From NCBI GenBank assembly GCA_903879825.1, contig CAIRND010000395.1, positions 1 to 5,431 of the forward strand: a stretch of 5,431 bases of DNA, in the 5' to 3' direction. Below are positions 1-5,431 of the stretch, piece by piece (the first letter of the stretch is position 1; each line of letters begins with the position of its first letter). The position numbers and the translations under genes are program-made. Source of the DNA: an uncultured Geobacteraceae bacterium (GTDB lineage: Bacteria; Desulfobacterota; Desulfuromonadia; Geobacterales; Pseudopelobacteraceae). The notes under the pieces are model-generated. The model had not been told where the DNA came from, ran no database searches, and saw only the letters and a program-made list of their open reading frames with translations.

Positions 1-203
1 ACGTTGTCATTCCAGACAACTCCGTAGCCTGTTTGATCTACATGAACATTTTTGAAAAAAGCGTCGTCTTTGAGTGAGTAAAAAGAGGATTCGTTGAGGA
101 GAGGGGCGCAGTCATACACCCTTGTGTCCCCAGTGGTGAAGGTAACTAAGAGTTGTTTTCCTGAAAGCGGCGTCACTGCTTTTACTTTTGGGTACGTTGC
201 CAT
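1..203 (-). CDS. DUF2442 family protein, 3' end beyond the window
   Basis: This is a partial gene: 67 codons are visible and the frame is open to the left edge. The translation starts MATYPKVKAVTPLSG and continues with an LLVTFTTGDTRVYD strand, a PLL...F..LKDD.FF segment and a V.VD..GYGVVWND segment. This is the DUF2442 pattern: a basic N-terminal strand, a 'F.NG....D..PLL' core, then 'V....YGV.W...VDL'. The start at 203 is chosen because family members begin just before the Y-P-x-V-K motif, and a GGAG lies 10 bases upstream (214-217). The frame also stays open upstream to an ATG at 317, so a 38-residue longer product is formally possible. It shares the motif order with the DUF2442 gene at 347-592 but is clearly diverged, so it is not a recent duplicate. 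The function of the family is unknown; its members are often found next to DUF4160 genes. Confidence 0.8.
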   Translation of the reverse strand, partial: MATYPKVKAVTPLSGKQLLVTFTTGDTRVYDCAPLLNESSFYSLKDDAFFKNVHVDQTGYGVVWNDN

Positions 204-213
204 GGCATTATTA

Positions 214-217
214 CTCC
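214..217 (-). promoter_or_regulatory. Ribosome binding site of the partial DUF2442 gene
   Basis: On the minus strand GGAG sits 10 bases before the ATG at 203. It supports that start over the ATG at 317, which has no recognisable Shine-Dalgarno sequence in front of it. The spacing is slightly long. The same GGAG is only 5 bases before another ATG at 208, but that one opens a frame of just eight codons. Confidence 0.5.
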
Positions 218-346
218 AATCCAGGAAGTTGTGAAAATGTTGTGTCCACCACATTTCCAATAACTCAATTTGGGCGGGTCGTGCCGCTGGTTGAAACATC
301 GCTTTCCATGTTTTCATGCTTTGATTTTGACCCGTCAGCCAGCTGA

Positions 347-592
347 TTATGCGGATTTACTTGAAATACATTTTGAGTAGACATATTCTGGATCGAGGTC
401 AACCCCACAATCCCATTCTATTGTGTCGAACGATACTTGAACCCGTTTGAAAGCATCATAGTCTTTAATGCGCTGAAATATGCCAAAATCAAGGATAGGC
501 GTCATATCAAGAACACCGTTCTCACCGTTGTCGAACGATATATTAAGAACATAGTTGTCACCAGGAACAACTTCTTTCACTGAGGGGTACAT
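347..592 (-). CDS. DUF2442 family protein
   Basis: This small soluble protein has 81 residues, the usual size for DUF2442. It begins MYPSVKEVVPGDNY and has the family signature in order: a V-K-x-V-x-P N-terminus, an ISFDNGENGVLDMTPIL strand (about residues 18-34), a K-D-x-x-x-F helix (about 43-48), then V-x-F-x-T-I-E-W and VDLDPEYVY (about 51-72). The start is firm: AAGGAG lies 7 bases upstream and overlaps the stop codon of the DUF4160 gene, which ends 11 bases before this start. The two are therefore one operon and probably translationally coupled. DUF2442 has no established biochemical role; its frequent pairing with DUF4160 in accessory DNA has led to toxin-antitoxin-like suggestions, which nothing here proves. 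There is no signal peptide or membrane segment. Confidence 0.87.
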   Translation of the reverse strand: MYPSVKEVVPGDNYVLNISFDNGENGVLDMTPILDFGIFQRIKDYDAFKRVQVSFDTIEWDCGVDLDPEYVYSKCISSKSA

Positions 593-599
593 AGCGCCA

Positions 600-605
600 C
601 TCCTT
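600..605 (-). promoter_or_regulatory. Ribosome binding site overlapping the DUF4160 stop codon
   Basis: Read on the minus strand the junction is TAAGGAG followed by 7 bases and then the ATG at 592. The last two bases of the DUF4160 stop codon are the first two of a full AAGGAG. This overlap makes translation of the second gene depend on ribosomes finishing the first. Confidence 0.75.
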
Positions 606-870
606 ATTGTAGAGGTTGAATTTTGAAAGGCTCTTTTCCATTCATTACAAGATCCCAGTCGTCTAACAGCTCTTCCTGATGCAACTCAGCCCAAGCGAGT
701 GCAAGTTTTGTCTGTCTGCCTGGAAGTCCACCTTCAGTGATTTCGCATGTGCGAATATCCACTGAAGCTTTATACTCGTTGTAGTATACATGAAAGTGTG
801 GTGGCGGATGTTCACCCGGTGCAAAATACATCCGAATGATGATTCCGTAAAACATTGAAATAGTAGGCAT
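604..870 (-). CDS. DUF4160 family protein
   Basis: This is an 88-residue soluble protein that matches DUF4160 end to end. It starts MPTISMFYGIIIRMYF, followed by the hallmark H-P-P-P-H-F-H-V-Y-Y (about residues 20-29), then the I-T-E-G-G-L-P-G-R turn (about 44-52), a helix with LALAWAELHQEELLDDW (about 56-72) and a terminal K-I-Q-P-L. The frame can be extended by six codons to a TTG at 888, but I reject that start. The AGGA ribosome binding site (880-883) lies inside the extension, 9 bases before the ATG at 870, and the family characteristically begins M-P-T-I-S. The gene is first in a two-gene unit with the DUF2442 gene. Its biochemical function is unknown; the histidine-rich HPPPHFH motif suggests metal binding or catalysis but that is only a guess. 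It is more AT-rich than the biosynthetic operon to its right. Confidence 0.9.
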   Translation of the reverse strand: MPTISMFYGIIIRMYFAPGEHPPPHFHVYYNEYKASVDIRTCEITEGGLPGRQTKLALAWAELHQEELLDDWDLVMNGKEPFKIQPLQ

Positions 871-879
871 CTGTTTCGT

Positions 880-883
880 TCCT
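880..883 (-). promoter_or_regulatory. Ribosome binding site fixing the DUF4160 start
   Basis: AGGA lies 9 bases before the ATG at 870 on the minus strand. Because it falls within the six-codon extension from the TTG at 888, it decides the start in favour of the ATG. Confidence 0.6.
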
Positions 884-1016
884 TTCAATCAATAATAAAG
901 GCGTATAAGAAAAAGTCATACAGAAAACATAAGCGCTCTTTTTGATCGATTCAGGACAGTAATTAAAACAGCATGTTAGGCTCTCTGCGTATCAAAGTTA
1001 CCAGCCCGAAACATCA

Positions 1017-1910
1017 TTAACCCGCCGTCCGGTTAAGAAATTCCGAAATCAGCGGCACTACCTCGTCTTTGGCGTCCTCAAGAATGTAATGGCCGCAATC
1101 CGGGTAACGGTGCAGTTCTGCGGCGGGAAAACGCTGCTGCCATTCGGCCAGGAAGTGGCGATCGAAGACAAAATCCTGCTCTCCCCAGCAGATTAGTATT
1201 GGCAGAGTGCTGAATTGTCCGATTCCGTCAGAAATAGCGCTGATCAGGTCATAGCCGCGATCGCCCGGTGCAAGTGGAATGTCCTGTACAAAGCGGAGGG
1301 TTGCGATGCGGTTCTGCCATGAATCATAGGGGAGTTGATAAAGGGCGCGCAAATCGGCGCTCATCGGCTTACGCTTGCAGCCGACGTAAGAAGCGCCGGC
1401 GCTGAAGGCGTTGAAACCGCGCACCAGCAGAGTGCCAAGGGGGGTGTCGCGGCAGATACGCAGGCCGAGGGGAAAGGGTTTGCTTTTCGGCAGATGGAAG
1501 GCGCCGGTATTGAGAATTACGATTCGTGCGATGCGTTCCGGGTGGCGTACCGCGTATGCCATACCGATCATGCCGCCCCAGTCGTGAACGACCAGGGTGA
1601 TATTTTTGGTGACTCCAAGGTTATCAAGCAGTTGTTCCAGATCATCAACACGACGGGAGAGGGTGTAGTCGTAACGATCATCGCCCGGTTTATCGGAAAA
1701 ACCGCAGCCGATGTGATCGGGCACGATGCAGCGATAACGGTCGCGCAGTGACAGGACAAGGTTGCGGTAGTAGAACGACCAGGAAGGATTGCCATGCACC
1801 ATCACCACCGGGGTGCCGTCACCTTCGTCCAGATAATGGTAGGAGAGACCGCCTATGAGGCAGCGTTTTCCGATAAAGGGATATTCTCTTTTCAGTGAGT
1901 AACTTACCAT
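1017..1910 (-). CDS. oleB: OleB-like alpha/beta hydrolase (beta-lactone decarboxylase)
   Basis: The protein has 297 residues and a complete alpha/beta-hydrolase fold of the haloalkane dehalogenase subfamily. Visible motifs are the H-G-N-P-S-W oxyanion loop (39-44), VPDHIGCGFSDKP (63-75), the nucleophile elbow V-V-H-D-W-G-G with Asp110 followed by Trp111, the cap segment with FNAFSAGAS (166-174) and FVQDIPLAPGD (207-217), the acid Asp246 in GEQD, and His274 in CGHYILED. Asn41 and Trp111 match the halide-binding residues of dehalogenases. The cap motifs and the position right after oleA indicate OleB, which known biochemistry assigns to decarboxylation of a cis-beta-lactone to a cis-olefin with release of CO2. 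A haloalkane dehalogenase is the alternative from fold alone. The start overlaps the end of oleA by 7 bases (ATGGTAA), with GGGG 5 bases upstream (1916-1919). It is the last gene of the operon, with no OleC or OleD after it. No signal peptide is seen, so it is probably cytoplasmic. Confidence 0.88.
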   Translation of the reverse strand: MVSYSLKREYPFIGKRCLIGGLSYHYLDEGDGTPVVMVHGNPSWSFYYRNLVLSLRDRYRCIVPDHIGCGFSDKPGDDRYDYTLSRRVDDLEQLLDNLGVTKNITLVVHDWGGMIGMAYAVRHPERIARIVILNTGAFHLPKSKPFPLGLRICRDTPLGTLLVRGFNAFSAGASYVGCKRKPMSADLRALYQLPYDSWQNRIATLRFVQDIPLAPGDRGYDLISAISDGIGQFSTLPILICWGEQDFVFDRHFLAEWQQRFPAAELHRYPDCGHYILEDAKDEVVPLISEFLNRTAG

Positions 1911-2947
1911 TCCATCCCCAGCATAAGGCAGTTCAAGCCGCTGCCTATTCCTAGAAAGGCAACCTTGTCACCCGCTTCAAGGATATCCCGTTCATCAGCA
2001 ATTGCGGCGGTCAGCGGCAGGGAAACGGTACCCATGTTGCCGAGATATTCATAGGTGGTGAAGTCTTTTTCTGCCGGAATATCGAGTGACTTGAGAATCG
2101 CGCTCTGATGGGCGGAGCCAACCTGATGGCAGATAACCTGATCCACATCTGACGTTTTCCAGCCAACTTGCGGGAGAAACTCATCCCAGGTACGTCGTCC
2201 CAGTTCGACACCATAGTTCATGACATTGACCCCGTCTGTAGACATGGACTGAACATAGCCCCCCTTGCCGTCCGGCGTAATGCCCCACAGGCAGAGTCGG
2301 TGGTGTTCCGGGGCGGCCTGGGTGATGCCCCCCAGTAATTGGCGCCGGGATGATCCGGTGAAGGAGCCGTCTGTCAGCAAAATTGCCACAGCACCTGATC
2401 CGCCGGTCAGAGTTGCCAACGAGGCGGCAAAGTGCTGCATCGTCCGCTCTTCAAGCATACGGGCAATCATGATGTCATTGATTTCACGGGCGCTTTCGCA
2501 GGAAACGACCAGACCCGCCTTGATCTGTCCCAGTTCGATCCGGTTGGCTACATCAAGAATACCGTTGAGGACTCCGAGACAGGCATTGGAAAGGTCGAAA
2601 ACGGCTGCTTTGCCTGCGATGCCGAGTCCGGCGGCTACGCGACAGGCGGTGGCTGGCTCGAATTGTTCCCGGCAGACGCCTGCATAGATAAGCGCACCGA
2701 TTTCGTTCGGAGAAATGCCGGTGGCTAACAGCACTTTTCTGGCAGCGGCAATGGCGCCATGGGAAAGCGGATAACCCGGTTCCCACCAGCGCCGCTCGCG
2801 AATACCGGTCAGGGCCTGCAGCTGTCCCGGCACAATGCGCAGGTAACGGTACAGCGGCTCCAGACGGGTCTCAAGTTCAGCGGTGGTCACAACTACCGGC
2901 GCTAACTCATAGCCGAGCGCCTCAATAGTAACTTTTTTATATTTCAT
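1904..2947 (-). CDS. oleA: OleA-like acyl-CoA head-to-head condensing enzyme (KAS III/thiolase fold)
   Basis: The protein has 347 residues, close to the roughly 340 of OleA. The thiolase-fold catalytic set is complete: nucleophile Cys123 in DLSNACLG, His274 in VICHQVG and Asn304 in YLGNMG. Glu97 in REQFEPAT lies 26 residues before the cysteine, the spacing of the OleA-specific glutamate (Glu117 with Cys143 in the Xanthomonas enzyme). The segment GGITQAAPEHHRLC (about 206-219) and the C-terminal LGIGSGLNC (about 332-340) also follow OleA rather than FabH. OleA condenses two fatty acyl thioesters by a non-decarboxylative Claisen reaction to a 2-alkyl-3-ketoalkanoic acid, the first step of long-chain olefin formation. 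The start ATG directly follows the stop codon of the pfaC-like gene (TAAATG), with GGAG 6 bases upstream (2954-2957), and the end overlaps oleB by 7 bases. A FabH-type initiation enzyme is the less likely alternative. Substrate chain length cannot be read from the sequence. Confidence 0.9.
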   Translation of the reverse strand: MKYKKVTIEALGYELAPVVVTTAELETRLEPLYRYLRIVPGQLQALTGIRERRWWEPGYPLSHGAIAAARKVLLATGISPNEIGALIYAGVCREQFEPATACRVAAGLGIAGKAAVFDLSNACLGVLNGILDVANRIELGQIKAGLVVSCESAREINDIMIARMLEERTMQHFAASLATLTGGSGAVAILLTDGSFTGSSRRQLLGGITQAAPEHHRLCLWGITPDGKGGYVQSMSTDGVNVMNYGVELGRRTWDEFLPQVGWKTSDVDQVICHQVGSAHQSAILKSLDIPAEKDFTTYEYLGNMGTVSLPLTAAIADERDILEAGDKVAFLGIGSGLNCLMLGMEW

Positions 2948-5431
2948 TTAAGACTCCATAGTTACCGTGAAATCATTCATCTGATAGATTAGCTTTCCAT
3001 CCACAGCAAGAAAGCCGTCAGCAGTTAAAATGCGCTTCTGATCATCCACTGCGGTAATCCAGGCGCTGACCGTAACCCGCGTGTTTGTCGGTACTACCTG
3101 ACCTCGATAGAGCCAGCGGTGTGTTTTCTCGAGCGCCACAGCCGAGATAATTGAACCATCCTGATACCCCCAACGCTCAACGGCAGCAAACTTTACCAGC
3201 TGGATAAACGATTCCAGCCCCAGTGAGCCAGGAGTAACCGGATCTTCGTAAAAATGCGCTTTAAAGAACCATTCGTCAGGATCGACGTCCTTGATGCCTC
3301 TGATGTAGCCCAGTCCCTGCGGGCCACCATCGACAACGAACAGCTCAATGCGGTCAATCATCCGCAACTGCTTTTCAGGGAAAGGAGCTGTTTCCGGGTA
3401 AGGGAGGCTTTGGCCTCGCTCCGTTTCAGCAGCCGTCGGTTGGTAGGGGTTTACATCGCGAATACCTACCTGGTGTGCTAACGTCTCTTTCGCAAAGAAG
3501 CCGAACATGGTGTCACCCTCGTAGAGAATTCCCTGTCGGTCAGCAACGCTGAAATCGAACTCCTGAATGATCATGCCGCCGCTGGTGGCAACTTTTTTCA
3601 TGACCGCGCTGCAGGTGAGCATGCCGCTGTCAGGTGTCACCACCCGATGCTGAACAGCCGTACCGCCCAGGTTGCGGAAGGAAATGTCCCGTGGATTGGT
3701 CAGGGCCGAGCCGACATAGGCAGCCAACCAGCCGCATGGCTGCAGCGCAGCTTCAAGTAGAATTGAGAACGGCATCCGGGCCTGACGTTCGGCGTCAAAA
3801 AACCATGCTGACGCGGGAAGGTCATACTGGGCTTCAACCATGGCCCCGGCAGTCATCTGCCACGGTTGGCCTCGAACGGCGGTAACCCGATCCATAAATT
3901 GAAAAGGCGGTCCCGGCAGTCGGGCAATTTTGCGATCGGTATCAAAGATGCGATAGCGTTCGCCAAAGCCATCAGACGGGTTGCCGTTGCTGTAGGCCAG
4001 AATCTGTTCTTTGGTATAAAGCGCCGCTTTGGCAGAATCGTATTGCTCAGTGTCTTTATGCCACAAGGCCTGCAACTTTTCTTTGGTTGTGCCGGTCAGG
4101 CGGGCCGACATGCTGGTTATTTCCACAATCGGCTTGCCGTCGGCATACATCAGAGCGTCCACGATCACGTACGGCTCCGGACGGTAGCCAATTTCACGAA
4201 TGGTAACTTCATAGGTGACCACGGCGGTGCTTTGCAGAACCTGGCCGCGACAACAGAGCTTGCTGGCCACACCCGGCACCGGTTCCCAGACGGAACCAGC
4301 TGTTTCGGCCACCCACCCCAAGCGGAGCAGGTAGATACGCAGGGTATGCATGCAGCATTCATACATCAGGGTACCCGGCATGACCTTGTCATCGACAAAG
4401 TGGCAGGTAATAAACCAGTCATCCGGGTGGATATCCGCTTCAGCCTTGATAATGCCGATGCCGCACCGCCCGCCGTTCGGGTCTATTTCATTGACGCGGT
4501 GAACCAGACGCATCCTGCCGCCCGGAATAGTCAGAGGGTGTGAGAGAGCCAAACCATCGAACAGCGGGCCAAAGCAACCGGCAAGATCGCCGCTGCGCAG
4601 GCGGTCAAGCTGGACGGCATCAAACCCCTCACGAGCCATCGGAACCAATTCCTGCCAGTCATCAGGGCGGATGCCGGTTGTAGGGCGCAGATCAAGCACC
4701 GGTCGTACGATGCCTTTACCTGCATCCAATTCCTGCTGACTGAAGAAACCGGCACAGCCGTCACGCATGGATAAAAGTGGCTGACCGCCCACCGTGGCTT
4801 CGAAGAAAAAACGGAACAGCCAGGTGTCACCCTGACGGAAGAAACGTTCAATATGGATGTCGTAGCTGATCGTTTCGCCCGGCCCGGGCAGGCCACGGTG
4901 GAAGGTGACCACGGCATCAAGCAGACGGTAGACCGCCAGGCCGCGCGTGATAAAATCAATGCCGAGATAGCCGGAAAGAAACAGGTCAGCCTGTCCCGCC
5001 TCGACGGCAATACAGGTCGGGATGCATCCGCCGTCAAGATACCAGGCGTTTTGGTGAATATCATGTTCTGTAACCACCCTGCCATGAGTCATGGAACGTG
5101 GTTCACCCTCAATAGATATAATGCGATCCACCAGCATTAACGGTTCATCCGGTAACCGGACACGGGTGGGGAAATTGTCCACGGGGGCAAACGATGCGCC
5201 AAGCATGCGTCCGACCGAACCACGGGCAAACTCTAGACACATATCGCGGTAGAATGCAACCGTGCTGACCCCTGTGTCAGGGAGATTTTCCCGGGAAGGC
5301 GGGGAGTGGTCATATTCTTCAACATCATCCCCCAGCGCCTGTCGCAACGACATTTCCAGAGCAAGAGCCTGGGCCATCGAGCGGGTGAGCGTTTCGCTAA
5401 CGCTGAGGAACGCCGCATGGGCCTCTGCATG
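2948..5431 (-). CDS. pfaC: PfaC-like PUFA/secondary lipid synthase, C-terminal dehydratase region (5' part beyond the window)
   Basis: 827 codons are visible and the frame stays open through the right edge. An in-frame ATG at 5377 exists but has no ribosome binding site, and the 18 codons before it (HAAFLSVSETLTRSM...) look like the linker that follows a ketosynthase/chain-length-factor domain, so it is internal. Counting from that Met, four hot-dog modules follow. Module 1 (about 65-215) contains VEAGQADLFLSGYLGIDF and has no active-site His. Module 2 (about 280-430) has His326 in CHFVDDKVMPG with Glu340. Module 3 (about 485-630) has Glu530 where His is expected. Module 4 (about 663-809) has His708 in AHFYEDPVTPG with Glu722. 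The two His/Glu modules are predicted dehydratases that remove water from 3-hydroxyacyl-ACP and may isomerise the double bond; modules 1 and 3 look structural. This is the PfaC C-terminal layout. It directly abuts oleA, which implies that its product feeds OleA. The exact lipid made and the synthase subtype are not determined. Confidence 0.85.
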   Translation of the reverse strand, partial: HAEAHAAFLSVSETLTRSMAQALALEMSLRQALGDDVEEYDHSPPSRENLPDTGVSTVAFYRDMCLEFARGSVGRMLGASFAPVDNFPTRVRLPDEPLMLVDRIISIEGEPRSMTHGRVVTEHDIHQNAWYLDGGCIPTCIAVEAGQADLFLSGYLGIDFITRGLAVYRLLDAVVTFHRGLPGPGETISYDIHIERFFRQGDTWLFRFFFEATVGGQPLLSMRDGCAGFFSQQELDAGKGIVRPVLDLRPTTGIRPDDWQELVPMAREGFDAVQLDRLRSGDLAGCFGPLFDGLALSHPLTIPGGRMRLVHRVNEIDPNGGRCGIGIIKAEADIHPDDWFITCHFVDDKVMPGTLMYECCMHTLRIYLLRLGWVAETAGSVWEPVPGVASKLCCRGQVLQSTAVVTYEVTIREIGYRPEPYVIVDALMYADGKPIVEITSMSARLTGTTKEKLQALWHKDTEQYDSAKAALYTKEQILAYSNGNPSDGFGERYRIFDTDRKIARLPGPPFQFMDRVTAVRGQPWQMTAGAMVEAQYDLPASAWFFDAERQARMPFSILLEAALQPCGWLAAYVGSALTNPRDISFRNLGGTAVQHRVVTPDSGMLTCSAVMKKVATSGGMIIQEFDFSVADRQGILYEGDTMFGFFAKETLAHQVGIRDVNPYQPTAAETERGQSLPYPETAPFPEKQLRMIDRIELFVVDGGPQGLGYIRGIKDVDPDEWFFKAHFYEDPVTPGSLGLESFIQLVKFAAVERWGYQDGSIISAVALEKTHRWLYRGQVVPTNTRVTVSAWITAVDDQKRILTADGFLAVDGKLIYQMNDFTVTMES
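2954..2957 (-). promoter_or_regulatory. Ribosome binding site of oleA inside the pfaC-like 3' end
   Basis: GGAG lies 6 bases before the oleA ATG at 2947 and is inside the last codons of the pfaC-like gene. With the abutting TAAATG junction it indicates translational coupling of the two genes. Confidence 0.65.

Noticed and set aside
333..346. Inverted repeat TCAG-CTGG-CTGA after the DUF2442 stop codon as a terminator
   Set aside because: The arms are only 4-5 bases and no T run follows.
892..919. Possible minus-strand promoter for the DUF4160 gene: ATGACT and TATTAT with a 16-base spacer
   Set aside because: The -35 match is only 4 of 6, and the predicted transcript start would fall almost on the ribosome binding site, leaving a leader of about 15 bases. 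This is expected by chance in AT-rich DNA.
889..1016. Rho-independent terminator for the oleB operon
   Set aside because: Short palindromes such as AGCGCT and a run of T occur, but no stable GC-rich hairpin directly followed by a T tract on the minus strand was found.
1335..1751. A 138-codon plus-strand open frame
   Set aside because: It is antisense to the well-supported oleB and has no recognisable domain.
1017..1910. Calling this gene a haloalkane dehalogenase
   Set aside because: The Asn and Trp halide-site residues are present, but OleB proteins keep these too. The cap motifs and the coupling to oleA point to OleB.
3866..4543. A 225-codon open frame on the plus strand
   Set aside because: It lies fully antisense to the conserved hot-dog modules of the PfaC-like protein, its translation has no family pattern, and GC-rich coding DNA often gives such shadows.

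Overview
The window holds the downstream end of a lipid or hydrocarbon biosynthesis operon on the minus strand (about 1017-5431). Beyond it, also on the minus strand, lies an accessory patch of small DUF4160/DUF2442 genes (1-870). No RNA gene, CRISPR array, insertion sequence or origin was seen.

The operon, read right to left, starts with the 3' part of a large polyketide-type synthase gene. Its visible 827 residues are four hot-dog (FabA/FabZ-like dehydratase) modules arranged as two pseudo+active pairs, the C-terminal layout of PfaC of polyunsaturated fatty acid and secondary lipid synthases. The gene runs off the right edge. Next comes an OleA-family head-to-head condensing thiolase (1904-2947), then an OleB-family alpha/beta hydrolase, the beta-lactone decarboxylase (1017-1910). 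The three are packed as tightly as possible: the pfaC-like stop codon abuts the oleA start (TAAATG), and oleA and oleB overlap by 7 bases (ATGGTAA). They are almost certainly co-transcribed and translationally coupled.

The reading I favour is that the PUFA-type synthase makes an unsaturated acyl chain. OleA would condense two chains to a beta-keto acid, and OleB would perform the last step to an olefin. The intermediate enzymes OleD (ketone reductase) and OleC (beta-lactone synthetase) are not in the window. They would have to lie upstream, beyond the right edge, or elsewhere in the genome.

The left kilobase differs in composition: sampled 60-base lines there are about 37-45% G+C, against about 67% in sampled lines of the operon. 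It encodes a DUF4160 protein and a DUF2442 protein in a coupled pair. A second, diverged DUF2442 gene runs off the left edge. Such pairs are common in accessory DNA and their function is not established. The 146 bases between the DUF4160 start and the oleB stop (871-1016) are AT-rich and hold no gene; I see no convincing terminator or promoter there.

Taxonomy is not fixed by the sequence. A Gram-negative bacterium is likely. Linked PUFA-type synthase and ole genes are known from Desulfobacterota/Geobacterales-like bacteria and marine Gammaproteobacteria; I lean to the former, with low confidence.
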